Source of the DNA: Stanieria sp. NIES-3757
Lineage (GTDB): Bacteria > Cyanobacteriota > Cyanobacteriia > Cyanobacteriales > Xenococcaceae
Direction of reading: 5' to 3'
Length of the DNA: 64,000 nucleotides
Assembly: GCA_002355455.1 (NCBI GenBank)
Contig: AP017375.1
Span: forward strand, 4,827,640-4,891,639
Positions within the stretch are counted from its first letter, which is position 1; every line of letters starts with the position of its first letter. The notes below the pieces were generated by a model. The model was given only the letters and a program-made list of their open reading frames with translations. It had not been told where the DNA came from and did not search any database. Made by a program: the position numbers and the translations under genes. Shown piece by piece: positions 1 through 9,422 of the stretch.

Positions 1-365
1 TAATTAATATTTTCATTGGTTAGTTTAGTGGCAATTCCCTGACTACGATAAGCAGATTCAACATACACATTCCAAATATACCCATACTGACGATATTCAA
101 GTTTAAAAGGGAAAGGATACAAACCAGCAAAAAGCTGACAGCTAGCAGAAGCAATTATTTTTCCTTCTATTTCTGCAACAAAAGCTTGAAACGATAATTC
201 TTGACGTGCTTGAAGAATAAACTGTAGCGTTACTTCTAACCAATCATCTCGGATCGAGTCTGGAGACACTTCATTATCTAACCAGAGTTGATAAAAATGT
301 TGTGCAATCACCAAATCTTCTTGATTTGTCGCTTTTCTAAACACCAAATTATTGTTGACGAGCAT
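1..365 (-). CDS. GNAT family N-acetyltransferase (C-terminus cut by window edge)
   Basis: Reading the minus strand from an ATG at 365-363 gives an open frame that runs off the left edge. It begins MLVNNNLVFRKATNQEDL and ends with IWNVYVESAYRSQGIATKL. That last part is the typical GNAT motif A (a beta strand ending in V, then R-x-x-G-I-A) that holds the pyrophosphate of acetyl-CoA. GNAT enzymes move an acetyl group to an amine on a small molecule or protein; the substrate cannot be read here. About 121 residues are visible, so most of the domain is present but the C-terminal strand is missing. It is divergent from the next gene, with about 110 bp between them. Confidence 0.8.
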   Translation of the reverse strand, partial: MLVNNNLVFRKATNQEDLVIAQHFYQLWLDNEVSPDSIRDDWLEVTLQFILQARQELSFQAFVAEIEGKIIASASCQLFAGLYPFPFKLEYRQYGYIWNVYVESAYRSQGIATKLTNENIN

Positions 366-477
366 TTTTTTTCTGTCTTACTATTCTTTTGCTTAATTCT
401 AGATGGGTATGAAAAATCAGCAAAATATACCAAAATAAGTAGAATAAAAAACTATATTTTACTTTTTATTAACTATT

Positions 478-1947
478 GTGAAAAATATATTGGTTAAACT
501 TGGCGATAAATACGGCAGTTTTTTAATTATTTTCTTCCTAATCGCGATCAATTTATTTTTGTTTGCCCTGCCTCTTTTACAAATAGGGATTACTATACCA
601 AAAAATTATAATGAGGGATGGAATGCATATCAGGCAGCCCATGCTTTTAGTAATGAGCCTCTCTACCCAGATCTTAAAGCATTATTTTCTAACAACTATC
701 CTCCTCTATCTTTCTATATTGTAGGAAGTTTGGGTTTACTCATCGATGATAATATAGTTGCTGGACGCATTATTGCCCTAATTAGTCTTTTGATTGTCGC
801 TACTACCATAGGACTAATTACCCGTAAACTTTCTGATTCTAGCTTTATTGCTCTTTTCAGCAGTCTTTTTTTTCTCGCTTATGTAGGTGGAAACCATTAT
901 GAAATGGTAGCCATGAACGATCCTCAAATTTTGGCTCATGCTTTTCAGATGATTGGTTTCTTGATTTTTTTGTTCAGTAATCAAAAAGGCAAACCCTTAA
1001 TTTTTTCTCTTTTACTTATTTTTATTGGTGGTTTCATTAAACATAATTTGCTGGCACTACCCATAGCTATTACTATCTGGCTATTTTTTAATAAACGTCG
1101 CAGCTTTTACGTTTGGGTTATTGCTTCTGTAATTTTATTTTTGGTTTCTTTAGTAGGGTTAGAGCTAATGTATGGTTCTAATTTCTTCACCAGTCTTTTG
1201 GCTGCACCTCGCCACTATTGGATAGGAAATGTTGCTTCTAAGTTACAGCTATGGTTTACTCCTATTTTGCTGTTGCTAGCTTTTGGTTTAGTCTTGTTCT
1301 TGAGTAATTATGGTAATCGGCAAGTACAATTAATTGCGATTTACGTTTTCTTGGCTGGTTTCTGGGGTGTTTATGTTTGGGGTGGTGACGGAACAGGACC
1401 TAATGCTATTTTCGATCTAATTATAGGTTTGACACTGGCTAGTGCTTTGGCAATTTATAATCTCGGAAAATTATCTGCACTCAGCAAAGTTTATCGTCGC
1501 ACTTTATTTAAGCCTAATTTTCTTCAGATCATTGCCATGTTGATTTTGTTGCTTTCAGTCTTGGTTATCATACCTCAAAGAGGAATAGAGCTTTTAACTT
1601 ATCTGGTTAAGTCAGAGGCGCGAACAATAATTGCAGAAGATATTGATTTTATTGCTGCACACAAAGGAAAAGCTATCTGCGAAAGTCTTGCTCTTTGTTA
1701 TTGGGCAGGAAAACCTTTTACGGTTGATTTGTTTAACTTGGGTCAGAAACTAGGAGAGAATACTGTACCAGAGGAAGAATTTACAAAATTGATCAAAAAT
1801 CACGATTTTGCTGTGATTCAATTCGATAATCCTAACGGTACAACTCGCATCCCAGAAAGTGTTAACCAGCAAATTTTTGCTAATTACAAAATTGAACGTG
1901 TGAGTCCTCAAAGTGGTGTTTTTTTATTACCCAAAGTCAAAAAATAA
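478..1947 (+). CDS. Polytopic membrane protein, GT-C (GT39/PMT-like) glycosyltransferase candidate
   Basis: 489 residues with a GTG start. There are about ten hydrophobic segments, beginning at residues 14-37, and a soluble C-terminal tail of roughly 100 residues. The first extracytoplasmic loop carries an acidic N-E-G-W motif near residue 45 and a later N-Y-P-P motif. That layout is typical of GT-C enzymes that use polyprenyl-phosphate sugars, such as ArnT/PMT relatives. Membrane topology is seen directly; the glycosyltransferase role is inferred from the loop motifs and fold type. No Shine-Dalgarno sequence is evident before the GTG, and the AT-rich leader gives no better start. It stands alone, without other cell-envelope genes. 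Alternative: an uncharacterised membrane protein without enzymatic activity. Confidence 0.7.
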   Translation: MKNILVKLGDKYGSFLIIFFLIAINLFLFALPLLQIGITIPKNYNEGWNAYQAAHAFSNEPLYPDLKALFSNNYPPLSFYIVGSLGLLIDDNIVAGRIIALISLLIVATTIGLITRKLSDSSFIALFSSLFFLAYVGGNHYEMVAMNDPQILAHAFQMIGFLIFLFSNQKGKPLIFSLLLIFIGGFIKHNLLALPIAITIWLFFNKRRSFYVWVIASVILFLVSLVGLELMYGSNFFTSLLAAPRHYWIGNVASKLQLWFTPILLLLAFGLVLFLSNYGNRQVQLIAIYVFLAGFWGVYVWGGDGTGPNAIFDLIIGLTLASALAIYNLGKLSALSKVYRRTLFKPNFLQIIAMLILLLSVLVIIPQRGIELLTYLVKSEARTIIAEDIDFIAAHKGKAICESLALCYWAGKPFTVDLFNLGQKLGENTVPEEEFTKLIKNHDFAVIQFDNPNGTTRIPESVNQQIFANYKIERVSPQSGVFLLPKVKK

Positions 1948-1965
1948 ATTTATACCAAATAGAGA

Positions 1966-2086
1966 AAATAATGCGATACATCTTGTAAGGGACGGGGCTT
2001 TCAAGGGCTTGACACAGGTTCAAGCCACAGCCCCTCCGAATCGCGATTCGCCCCTACCCATAACCTATCTGTTGCAAACATTATTT
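1966..2086. repeat. MITE-like palindromic element with AAATAATG/CATTATTT ends
   Basis: Imperfect terminal inverted repeats AAATAATG (1966-1973) and CATTATTT (2079-2086) enclose a nested hairpin. Its arms are GGGGCT/AGCCCC and GGCTTG/CAAGCC, and a GAATCGCGATTC palindrome follows. It lies just after the membrane-protein stop codon. The GC-rich core contrasts with the AT-rich surroundings. No real coding potential is present; a 62-codon frame crossing it has no family resemblance. The GTAGGGGCGAAT-type core resembles the hairpins at 36231 and 63625. Confidence 0.5.
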
Positions 2087-2097
2087 AATATTGTTGA

Positions 2098-2526
2098 CTA
2101 ACCTTTTAATTGATAAACTCGTTCCCATTCTTGAGGAGTAACTTTAAAATTAGTACTATTAGGAGCGCGAATTACTAACAAGTTTTGCAGGGTACGGTCG
2201 TATTTTAGTTCAAACCTGCGTAGAGGTTGCCCAATCAGTTTACGAATAAAACGAATTTTAACGTGTAGTCTATTTTTTTTAAACTTATTAGGATCGAGCC
2301 AATAATCAAGATCGGAAATTTCTTTTAAAATTTGAGGTGGTTCAATCACTTCTGCGATCGCGTATACTCCTGCATTTTCTCCTGACATCCATACTAGTAC
2401 TCCATCTCCTACGGCTATTTCTTTGGCGTAGCGAGTAACTAACCAAGGCATTTCTTGAAGTTCTTTAATCGCATCGAGAAGTCGATAATAGTTGGGATTT
2501 GCTTGAAATAACCAGTAATTCATCAA
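2098..2526 (-). CDS. EVE domain-containing protein (PUA-like fold)
   Basis: 142 residues that are almost entirely one EVE domain, starting NYWLFQANPNYYR and containing the family-like VGDGVLVWMSGENAGVYA stretch at about residues 39-56. EVE domains share the PUA/ASCH/YTH fold. They bind modified bases in DNA or RNA and often accompany modification-dependent restriction enzymes, though many are stand-alone. The sequence begins MMNYW, so the second Met (ATG at 2523) may be the true start. The stop lies just beyond the MITE-like element. No endonuclease is fused or adjacent. The EVE assignment is firm; the ligand is unknown. Confidence 0.85.
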   Translation of the reverse strand: MMNYWLFQANPNYYRLLDAIKELQEMPWLVTRYAKEIAVGDGVLVWMSGENAGVYAIAEVIEPPQILKEISDLDYWLDPNKFKKNRLHVKIRFIRKLIGQPLRRFELKYDRTLQNLLVIRAPNSTNFKVTPQEWERVYQLKG

Positions 2527-2735
2527 AAGTCGAAGGTACTCCGCCTTCGTCAGAATTGATTTGTAATTGCTTATTTTATCAGTGGTTATACCCGTTTCAA
2601 GATAATTATTAAATAAAAATTAGGTGCCACATAATCTTGCAGATTATTAAGTATATTTGTATTAATCACCTAAGAATTTGAAAATTTTCTCCAAAATCGG
2701 GAATTTTATAAGTAACCTGTTTGGACACACTACCA

Positions 2736-4562
2736 ATGAAAGTTAATTACTCCTTTAGTCAAACTGTTGTTGCTGTTAATCAACCTACTATTGTCGATTT
2801 AATTTTGAATTTCCAAGGGGTTGAAACTAATCAATCTAACTCTCGTCGTCCGCTTAATCTGAGTTTAGTTTTAGATCGTTCGGGTTCGATGGGTGGCGAT
2901 CCGCTTCGCTATGCAATTAGTGCAGCGCAACAGTTGGTAGAGTATTTGACACCAGAAGATTATCTTTCAGTAGTCGTTTATGATGATACTCCTCAAACGA
3001 TTCTTTCTCCTCAACCTGTAGAAAATCAAGCCAAAATTCAAGCAGCCATTGGCAAAATCAAGGCGGGGGGGTTGACTAATTTAAGCGATGGTTGGTTAAA
3101 AGGATTCGATTATGTCAAATCGCAACAAAGTAAAGAAAGAATTAATCGAGTTTTGTTATTAACCGATGGACAAGCAAACGTGGGTATTAGCGATCCGCAA
3201 GCTTTAATCGAAATAGCCAAAGAAAAAGCTAAAGAGGAAATCATTACTACTACTTTAGGTTTTGGTAATCATTTTAATGAAGACTTGTTGATTGGTATTG
3301 CTGATGCAGCAGGAGGGAACTTTTACTTTATTCAGTCTCCCAAGGAAGCAGTAGATGTCTTTCGCATCGAAATGGAAAGTTTAGTTTCCGTAGTTGCACA
3401 AAATCTGACTGTAACTCTACAACCAGAAACGGGAATTTCTATTGCAGAAATTTTGAATAATTATCGTTTCTTACGTAATGGTGAAGATGTCGAAGTCTTG
3501 TTAGGGGATGTCTATCACATTGAAAGCAAACCTTTAGCCGTACAATTTTCTTTATCGGCGATTCCAAAAACAGGAAAAACCAACCTTGCTACCCTCTCTT
3601 ATACTTATCAAACCGTAGTTGACGGCAAAATTGATCGCTTTAGCGAATATCTTCCCATTTCGATTAATGTGGTTTCGGCAGCAGAAGCCAGTAACATCGA
3701 ACCAGATCCAACAGTTACCCAACAAGCCAGTCAATTGCGAATTGCCAAAAAGAAAGATGAAGCAGTAACCCTAGCCGACAAGGGAGATTATCAACAAGCA
3801 GCCGAAATTCTCCGTCAGACTGTAGCCGAATTAAAATTAAAAGCTTTACAAGAATACTTTGAAATTGCCGAAGAAATCGAACAATTAGATTATTATGCTC
3901 AAAGTTTAGAACAAAAACGCTTCGATCTGGCAATTCGCAAAGAAATGCGCGATCAATCCTATCAGGCAAGAAAACGCGATCGCGATGATTTAAAATTAAG
4001 AGGTACTACTACAGGTGCAGCTAATAATTTACCCACCGTTACCGATCCTGGAGAAGGTATTTTACTCAAATGCGATCGTATTGATGGCAAGTTACGTATT
4101 CGGGTTATTTCTGAAGGTTACAATCACGATTTTAATGTTCAGTTTCCTCGCAGCATTCGCCAAGAAGGAGTTACCTACGTTGTAGATAAAATTGAACTTT
4201 CAGCCAATGGTACTTTTTATCGCGCTACGGGAACTATTCGCCGTCTTCTCAAACCAGGAGAAACTATCACTTCTGTAGGCACTTCTAAACCCAGGAATTT
4301 ACAAAAAGCTAAAACCAAAGGCACGGCTGCCGATTTGGAAACTACTGATACGGTTGGTGATGGAGTTTTAGTTCAATGTATCAAAGAAAAAAGTAAATTA
4401 AGAGCCAGAGTTGTTTCTGATGGTTATAACCCTGATTGGAATATGCGTTTTCCTCGCGAAATTCGGGAAGAGGGGATGTTGTACGTAGTCGATGAAGTGC
4501 AAGAAAGTTCTCAAGGTGGCTATTATGTTGCCTATGGCAAGATTAAAAGATTAGTCCAGTAA
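2736..4562 (+). CDS. VWA domain protein with duplicated C-terminal ~70-residue module
   Basis: 608 residues from the ATG at 2736; an in-frame TTG five codons earlier (2721) is less likely. An N-terminal beta-rich region (about 1-40) leads into a von Willebrand A domain. Its MIDAS is visible as D47-R-S-G-S51, a downstream G-L-T-N-L-S-D-G threonine site and L-T-D-G-Q-A-N-V-G. A beta-sandwich and a helical, glutamate/lysine-rich stretch (about 335-420) follow. The tail carries two copies of a module, about 438-508 and 540-608. Each has the pattern G-x-G-h-L-h-x-C, then S-(D/E)-G-Y-N, F-P-R-x-I-R-(Q/E)-E-G, Y-V-V-D and Y-G/T-x-I-(K/R)-R-L. VWA proteins mediate metal-dependent protein contacts. 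No signal peptide is seen, so it is probably cytoplasmic. Partner unknown. Confidence 0.85.
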   Translation: MKVNYSFSQTVVAVNQPTIVDLILNFQGVETNQSNSRRPLNLSLVLDRSGSMGGDPLRYAISAAQQLVEYLTPEDYLSVVVYDDTPQTILSPQPVENQAKIQAAIGKIKAGGLTNLSDGWLKGFDYVKSQQSKERINRVLLLTDGQANVGISDPQALIEIAKEKAKEEIITTTLGFGNHFNEDLLIGIADAAGGNFYFIQSPKEAVDVFRIEMESLVSVVAQNLTVTLQPETGISIAEILNNYRFLRNGEDVEVLLGDVYHIESKPLAVQFSLSAIPKTGKTNLATLSYTYQTVVDGKIDRFSEYLPISINVVSAAEASNIEPDPTVTQQASQLRIAKKKDEAVTLADKGDYQQAAEILRQTVAELKLKALQEYFEIAEEIEQLDYYAQSLEQKRFDLAIRKEMRDQSYQARKRDRDDLKLRGTTTGAANNLPTVTDPGEGILLKCDRIDGKLRIRVISEGYNHDFNVQFPRSIRQEGVTYVVDKIELSANGTFYRATGTIRRLLKPGETITSVGTSKPRNLQKAKTKGTAADLETTDTVGDGVLVQCIKEKSKLRARVVSDGYNPDWNMRFPREIREEGMLYVVDEVQESSQGGYYVAYGKIKRLVQ

Positions 4563-4809
4563 TTTTTAAACTAATCACCAAAATAATAACAGCGATTGCT
4601 AATAAAAATATTAATTTTTTAATTTATCTAACTGAATTTTAAGATTAAACTTGTTTAATTAAGTGTAATGACTTTTTAAGTAATTTTGCTGTTTTTTTGA
4701 TTTTTTACCTACTCATAACAAAAATATGAATATTCTAAATAATTTTATTTATTAAAAAATTAGGATACAAGCATTTACTATCAGTTCTAAGCTTGTCAAC
4801 ACAAAAATT

Positions 4810-5496
4810 ATGACTAATATTCTTAAAAATAATGGAATTAAAATTGGTACTACTGCTATTATTTGGTGTGTTGCCACAGGAATGATGGCTATTTGTATTC
4901 CTTTAGTTGTTAGAACTCAAAGTGGAATAGTTTTGCCCTTAACTGTAATTTTAGGAACTATTGTTAGTACAGCTTTAATTTGGCTCAGTGATACAGCAAC
5001 CAATATTCAACTAGCTAATAATTTTCAACAAATAGAAAGAAAAATTCAAGAATTAGAGCAAAAAATTACTGCTCAAAATACTAATTTATCAATTAATTCT
5101 ATTCCTCATCTGAAAAACAAATCTCTTAAAGATTTACAGGCTGCAATTGAAAACAAAGAGAAAAAATTTTATCTAGCTATGTTTGCAGAAGATATTAAAT
5201 TTTTTAGTCCTGTAAAAGTTGAACCTGTTCAAGGAAAAGAAATTGTTGGAAAGTTTTTAGAATTAATTTTGGAGCTTGTGCAAGACTTTCAGTATATACA
5301 ACAACTTGAAAAGGAAAATTTATCAATTTTAATATTTCAGGCAAAGATTAATAATATTCCAGTCGAAGGAATTAATTTAATTTGCTTTAATTGTGAAGGT
5401 TTAGTCAACGAATTTAAAATAATTATTCGTCCTCTAGATGCTTTACAAGCTTTAGCTGAACAGATAGAAATGCCTTCTAAGTTAATTATGAATTAA
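4810..5496 (+). CDS. Membrane-anchored NTF2/SnoaL-like domain protein
   Basis: 228 residues. Two hydrophobic segments (about 13-33 and 39-57) are followed by a short coiled-coil stretch (about 65-90) and then a soluble domain. That domain looks like an NTF2/SnoaL cone fold: a helix leading to a short F-F-S-P-V motif, a G-K-E-I-V-G-K-F-L helix, then paired strands ending in I-I-R-P-L-D-A-L-Q-A-L-A. The fold assignment is by pattern and moderately secure. The catalytic role is unknown, because the family covers isomerases, hydrolases and binding proteins. The domain would sit on the cytoplasmic face if both segments span the membrane. It is flanked by about 250 bp of AT-rich DNA and is probably monocistronic. 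Confidence 0.65.
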   Translation: MTNILKNNGIKIGTTAIIWCVATGMMAICIPLVVRTQSGIVLPLTVILGTIVSTALIWLSDTATNIQLANNFQQIERKIQELEQKITAQNTNLSINSIPHLKNKSLKDLQAAIENKEKKFYLAMFAEDIKFFSPVKVEPVQGKEIVGKFLELILELVQDFQYIQQLEKENLSILIFQAKINNIPVEGINLICFNCEGLVNEFKIIIRPLDALQALAEQIEMPSKLIMN

Positions 5497-5569
5497 TATA
5501 TTTTAGTTTTAAACTGTGTAGTCAAATAACTATATTTTATTTTTTTAAAATTGAATTGATCTATAAAAA

Positions 5570-5839
5570 CTAATCTTGACTTCCTTGAGCTTTATTGATT
5601 AAATCATGTTTAAAATCTAAATTTTCTAGCCAATCAAAAATTGTATTTAACTGCTCTAATTGAATAATGCCGTATTGCCATAAAATAATTGGTAGTTGAT
5701 GAGGAAAATCTACACTATAACGTCTAGCAATCGCAATAGAATTTTGAGAAATATCTAATTTGTTTGTTAAATAGTTAATTAATAAATTAATTTTAATGTC
5801 TTCGCTGGTATCAGTAGAAGATAAAGCTTGATTATTCAT
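5570..5839 (-). CDS. DUF2949-like small cyanobacterial protein
   Basis: 89 residues with the pattern I-N-Y-L-T-N-K-L-D-I-S, then LPIILWQYGIIQLEQLNTIF and D-W-L-E. This matches my memory of the cyanobacterial DUF2949 family, small helical proteins with no known function. There is no membrane segment and no cysteine motif. It lies 9 bp downstream of the small membrane protein at 5849-6079 on the same strand, so the two are probably cotranscribed. Function unknown. Confidence 0.65.
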   Translation of the reverse strand: MNNQALSSTDTSEDIKINLLINYLTNKLDISQNSIAIARRYSVDFPHQLPIILWQYGIIQLEQLNTIFDWLENLDFKHDLINKAQGSQD

Positions 5840-5848
5840 AATAATTAT

Positions 5849-6079
5849 TTAATTTAAAAGATCGAAATCGGCAGAACTAGTAAAATTTTTTTTATTAGTA
5901 GCAAAAATTACGATTAAAATTAAAACTTTAATTAGTAAAGGAGCAAAGACTAAACTAAGCAACAAGCAAATTCCCGCGACTAACCCTGCACTCAAAGCTT
6001 CAATTTCTTCAGTAACTTGAGCTTTAATCGTTAACGCAGCTATTCCTAACCCTAAAGAAATTAACAAAGGAATCAACAT
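5849..6079 (-). CDS. Small two-helix membrane protein, function unknown
   Basis: 76 residues starting MLIPLLISLGLGIAAL. Two hydrophobic segments (about 2-20 and 31-62) are joined by a short charged loop (QVTEEIEAL), and the C-terminus is polar. I do not recognise a family. The ATG is followed closely by the first helix, and the gene is the upstream member of a probable two-gene unit with the DUF2949-like gene. The second hydrophobic stretch is long enough to be a bent or double helix. Beyond being membrane-embedded, nothing can be said about its role. Confidence 0.6.
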   Translation of the reverse strand: MLIPLLISLGLGIAALTIKAQVTEEIEALSAGLVAGICLLLSLVFAPLLIKVLILIVIFATNKKNFTSSADFDLLN

Positions 6080-6299
6080 TTTACTTACCTCAATAGCATC
6101 TCAAATTATATAGGTTAGTTTCTCCAGAATTATGCTGGCTAACTGCCTGACAGAAGTACCTGAAAGGTAGACTAAGAGGGATTGAAAAAAAAGGGAGAGC
6201 GATCGTGGGAAGCTAAAAATAGTCGTTTTTGAGCTTCGTAGTCCATATCAATCTCTACCCTTCTTTATAATCAGCTTCTAAGTCTATTGAGTCAACAAT

Positions 6300-6630
6300 A
6301 GTCGAATTAAAGTGAAATCTTTGTACCTGCCATTAGTGATAGCAGCAATGAGTTCATGGAACGATCGAAGGCTCTATCTGGCTTTAGATACAACCGTTTT
6401 ATGGAATCGATCTTGTATGATTCCTCTTTCCGTAATCTGTGGCGGAAGAGCAGGTTATCTTAAGATTGGTCTTCGATAGCTTAAAGGAATTTTGTACAAG
6501 GGTCGAGATTTATTTGAACCCAACCCCCTTTTGTCCCAAGATTTTCTCCCTTGTTTCGCATCTTTTAAGGCTAAACGAGAATACTATAATGCCATCTGGT
6601 TTAATAGGATTTCAGAATTAAAGTGTAGGT
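6300..6630 (+). pseudogene. Degenerate IS4/IS701-type transposase remnant
   Basis: In the frame through 6348 the translation contains LYLALDTTVLWNRSCMI followed by PLSVICGGRA. This is characteristic of the first catalytic-Asp region of IS4/IS701-type DDE transposases (L-A-L-D-T-T-x-L-W). The frame then stops at about 6477. Another frame continues with VFDSLKEFC, reminiscent of the second-Asp region (D-R-G-F-D), before ending at 6621. Stops upstream, a frame change and the missing middle show a decayed, internally deleted copy. The rest of the 6080-6835 gap holds no recognisable gene. No terminal inverted repeats could be placed. Confidence 0.5.
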
Positions 6631-6835
6631 AAATTTAGTTGCTCTCAAATAAATGTTTCAGGCAGTCAGGGAGTTGCCAATTAACTCGTATTATCAGCAA
6701 CTCTTTTGTTATTAATTAAGATATTTTTTCTATAATAAAAATTTAGTCTAGAAATATTAAGAGCATAGAGCTTATTCCTGCTTAATTAGATTAAAAATCT
6801 GTAAGCTCCACAATTTCAGGAACATAATTAGATAG

Positions 6836-8053
6836 TTAAGCTATTTTCTTCAAGGCTGCGATCGCGTGTAGTTTAACTATTTGTTCTGGATCGGCTGCCA
6901 ATTCATTTAACATTATAAAAGCCTGGTCATTTCTCAATTCTCCTAAAGAAGTAGCGAGATTTTGTTTAAGTTGATTAGAAATCTTTTGCTTACTAGTAGC
7001 TTGCCAAAAATTAAGCAGAATTTGAACTGCTTGAGGTTTTAAACTAGGTTTAGTGATTCTACCTAAAAGATTAATAATTTCTGATTGAATTAATTGATTT
7101 TCTCTTAATAATGATTGTTCTAAATAGATTAAAGCTAGTTCTGTTTCACTCCAACTCAAAGCTTTAACTAAATCCAATTTTAAATTTGTTGGTGTAACTT
7201 TAGAAATAAGTACTTGATTTAAAGCTTCAACGGCTCGATCGCTTTCGCTTGTCATTTTGGCTAAAGTTAAAGCAGCATAACGACAAACTTCTAAATTAAA
7301 GTCATACAGTAAGGGAGTGACGATTTCGACTAAATTTAATTCCTGACATAAATCAGAACGAAATCCCAAACCAATCACCGCTTCTTTTCTGACTGTGGCA
7401 TTAGTATCTTGTAAAGCTTCAATTAAAACAGGAGGAATACGTCGGTCGTGAAAACTACTAAGAGCTTCAATTGCGATCGCCCGAAGAGACGGCTGTGAAT
7501 CTTTGACTACTTGAAGTAAAGCAGGAATAGTATCTGGATGACGGATTTGTGCTAAAGCAGTAACTACTAATAAACGATATTCTGGATGGTTTAATAAATT
7601 AGTTAAACTTTCAATTGCAGCTACCCCAATCTGAGCTAAAGCTTCTGTCGCTATCAAAGCTAATTCTTCTTCTGAATGCTGAAGCAATTTAATTAAAGCA
7701 AAAATTATTTTGGGGTGGTTAAACTCAGCCAAAATTCGACAGACAAACCAACGTATTTCTATGTCGTTGCTTTCATCTTCTAAAACTTTAATCAAAGGTT
7801 CAATGACACTAGTTCCGATCCCTACAAAAATTTTAGTAACTTCCCAACGTAGTTGAAAATCACCGTAAAATAAAACTGCTAAAGCCAATTGAATAATTTC
7901 GTTTTCAAACTGCTTCTCGAAACAAAGAGCTTGATTTTGTCGTAAAAGAAGTTGTTGTAAACAATAATTAACTTCTAACCAATTTTTTGCTTCGGTTGCT
8001 AAATAAGCATGGTCAAGTAATCGCTCGATTGATAAATTTTGGGGATCACTCAT
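6836..8053 (-). CDS. HEAT-repeat protein
   Basis: 405 residues made almost entirely of ~31-residue helical hairpins, from about residue 60 to the end. They carry the recurrent HEAT/PBS-lyase-like signature A-L-x-x-h-x-x-P-x-h-I-x-x-L-h-x-x-L (for example IPALLQVVKDSQPSLRAIAI). The N-terminal 50 residues are helical but not repeat-like. Cyanobacterial HEAT proteins include phycobilin lyases (CpcE/F, NblB types) and general scaffolds. No phycobilisome gene is nearby, so a lyase role should not be assumed. It is divergent from proB, with a 215-bp AT-rich spacer containing a HIP1 site. Probably a cytoplasmic protein-protein scaffold; partner unknown. Confidence 0.8.
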   Translation of the reverse strand: MSDPQNLSIERLLDHAYLATEAKNWLEVNYCLQQLLLRQNQALCFEKQFENEIIQLALAVLFYGDFQLRWEVTKIFVGIGTSVIEPLIKVLEDESNDIEIRWFVCRILAEFNHPKIIFALIKLLQHSEEELALIATEALAQIGVAAIESLTNLLNHPEYRLLVVTALAQIRHPDTIPALLQVVKDSQPSLRAIAIEALSSFHDRRIPPVLIEALQDTNATVRKEAVIGLGFRSDLCQELNLVEIVTPLLYDFNLEVCRYAALTLAKMTSESDRAVEALNQVLISKVTPTNLKLDLVKALSWSETELALIYLEQSLLRENQLIQSEIINLLGRITKPSLKPQAVQILLNFWQATSKQKISNQLKQNLATSLGELRNDQAFIMLNELAADPEQIVKLHAIAALKKIA

Positions 8054-8268
8054 AATTTTTAAATTAAACGTAAAAAATGCGATCGCGACCGCATCATTAA
8101 GGTTAAAAATCTTGGTAAACTATCGTCTGACTGTAATTGCGACAGTAAAAATAAATGATTATTTAACTAATATTTTTATTTAATTTACAGTGTTCACGAT
8201 TATGACTATTTAGTGCAAATTAATATTGCATTAAATAAATCAAATTTATGTAAGATTTACATTTAGAT

Positions 8269-9381
8269 ATGTCTCAATCACAAACTATCGTCATTAAAAT
8301 CGGTACATCTAGTTTAACCAAAGCAACAGGACAAATTGCCGTAGCTACTATAGCTTCTTTAGTAGAAACCCTTACCTCTTTACGTTCTGATGGTCATCGA
8401 GTTGTATTAGTTTCTTCTGGTGCAGTGGGAGTAGGATGTGCCAGATTAAACCTTAAAGAAAGACCCCGTAAAATAGCCGTTAAACAAGCTGTTGCTGCTG
8501 TCGGTCAAGGTCGTTTAATGCGTATTTATGATGATCTTTTTTCCAGTTTACAGCAACCGATCGCTCAAGTTCTCCTAACTCGCCGAGAATTAATGGAAAG
8601 AACTTCTTATGTTAATGCTTTTAATACTTTTGTTGCCCTATTAGAATTAGGAGTTGTCCCGATTGTTAATGAAAACGATACTGTCGCAATAGATGAATTA
8701 AAATTTGGCGATAACGATACTTTATCTGCTTTAGTTGCCAGTTTAATTGAAGCTGATTGGTTATTTATTTTAACTGATGTAGACCGCTTATATTCAGCAG
8801 ATCCTCGTCTTAACCCTGATGCTCAACCGATTGAATTAGTAGGAAGTGCCGAATTTAAACAATTACAAGTAGAAGCAGGAGGCAACGGCAGTCAATGGGG
8901 GACTGGTGGTATGGCAACCAAACTTGCTGCTGCACGCATTGCTACTTCTTCAGGAGTTAGAACTGTCATTACCCAAGGAAAACAACCACAAAATATTCTT
9001 CAAATTATCCAAGGAGAATCTTTAGGAACGCAATTTGAACCACAATCAAGAGCAGATAACGCGCGTAAGCGTTGGATTAATTATGGTTTAATTCCTATGG
9101 GTAAATTGTATCTAGATCGTGGTGCTGTTAAAGCTATTTGTCAACAAGGAAAATCTTTGTTACCTGCGGGAATTACCAAACTAGAAGGAGATTTTGTGGC
9201 TTCTGATGCAGTGCAACTGTGTGATGGGGAAGGTAGAGAAATTGGCAGAGGTTTAGTTAACTATAGCAGCACAGAAATAACTCAGATTAAAGGACATCAT
9301 TCCGAAAAAATTGCCCAAATTTTAGGTTATGAAGGATCAGATACCGTCGTTCATCGTAATAATTTAATTATCAAAGATTAA
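8269..9381 (+). CDS. proB: Glutamate 5-kinase
   Basis: 370 residues, full length for the bacterial enzyme that phosphorylates L-glutamate with ATP in the first step of proline synthesis. The N-terminal amino-acid kinase domain (about 1-260) shows [47 protein letters not shown] and GTGGMATKL. The C-terminal PUA domain spans about 275-360 and includes [13 protein letters not shown]. The kinase domain carries the site for proline feedback inhibition in this family. proA is not adjacent, so the gene is probably transcribed alone; a hairpin-plus-T-run follows the stop. Start chosen at the ATG giving the canonical [12 protein letters not shown] terminus. Confidence 0.97.
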   Translation: MSQSQTIVIKIGTSSLTKATGQIAVATIASLVETLTSLRSDGHRVVLVSSGAVGVGCARLNLKERPRKIAVKQAVAAVGQGRLMRIYDDLFSSLQQPIAQVLLTRRELMERTSYVNAFNTFVALLELGVVPIVNENDTVAIDELKFGDNDTLSALVASLIEADWLFILTDVDRLYSADPRLNPDAQPIELVGSAEFKQLQVEAGGNGSQWGTGGMATKLAAARIATSSGVRTVITQGKQPQNILQIIQGESLGTQFEPQSRADNARKRWINYGLIPMGKLYLDRGAVKAICQQGKSLLPAGITKLEGDFVASDAVQLCDGEGREIGRGLVNYSSTEITQIKGHHSEKIAQILGYEGSDTVVHRNNLIIKD

Positions 9382-9400
9382 AGCTCAAATTTAGAGTTGT

Positions 9401-9422
9401 GTTCTGTCTCAAGAACGTTTTT
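9401..9422 (+). terminator. Intrinsic terminator after proB
   Basis: Stem GTTCT (9401-9405) and AGAAC (9412-9416) with a short loop, followed by GTTTTT, 20 bp past the proB stop. The stem is short, so strength is uncertain. It also abuts the end of the convergent small gene at 9421. Confidence 0.45.

Noticed and set aside
1913-2101. 62-codon frame after the GT-C gene
   Set aside because: It crosses a MITE-like element and overlaps the upstream gene in another frame; composition is not protein-like.
2637-2652. 16-bp sequence shared with 60771-60786 (TTGCAGATTATTAAGT)
   Set aside because: Too short and AT-rich to distinguish from chance or a common intergenic motif in this genome.
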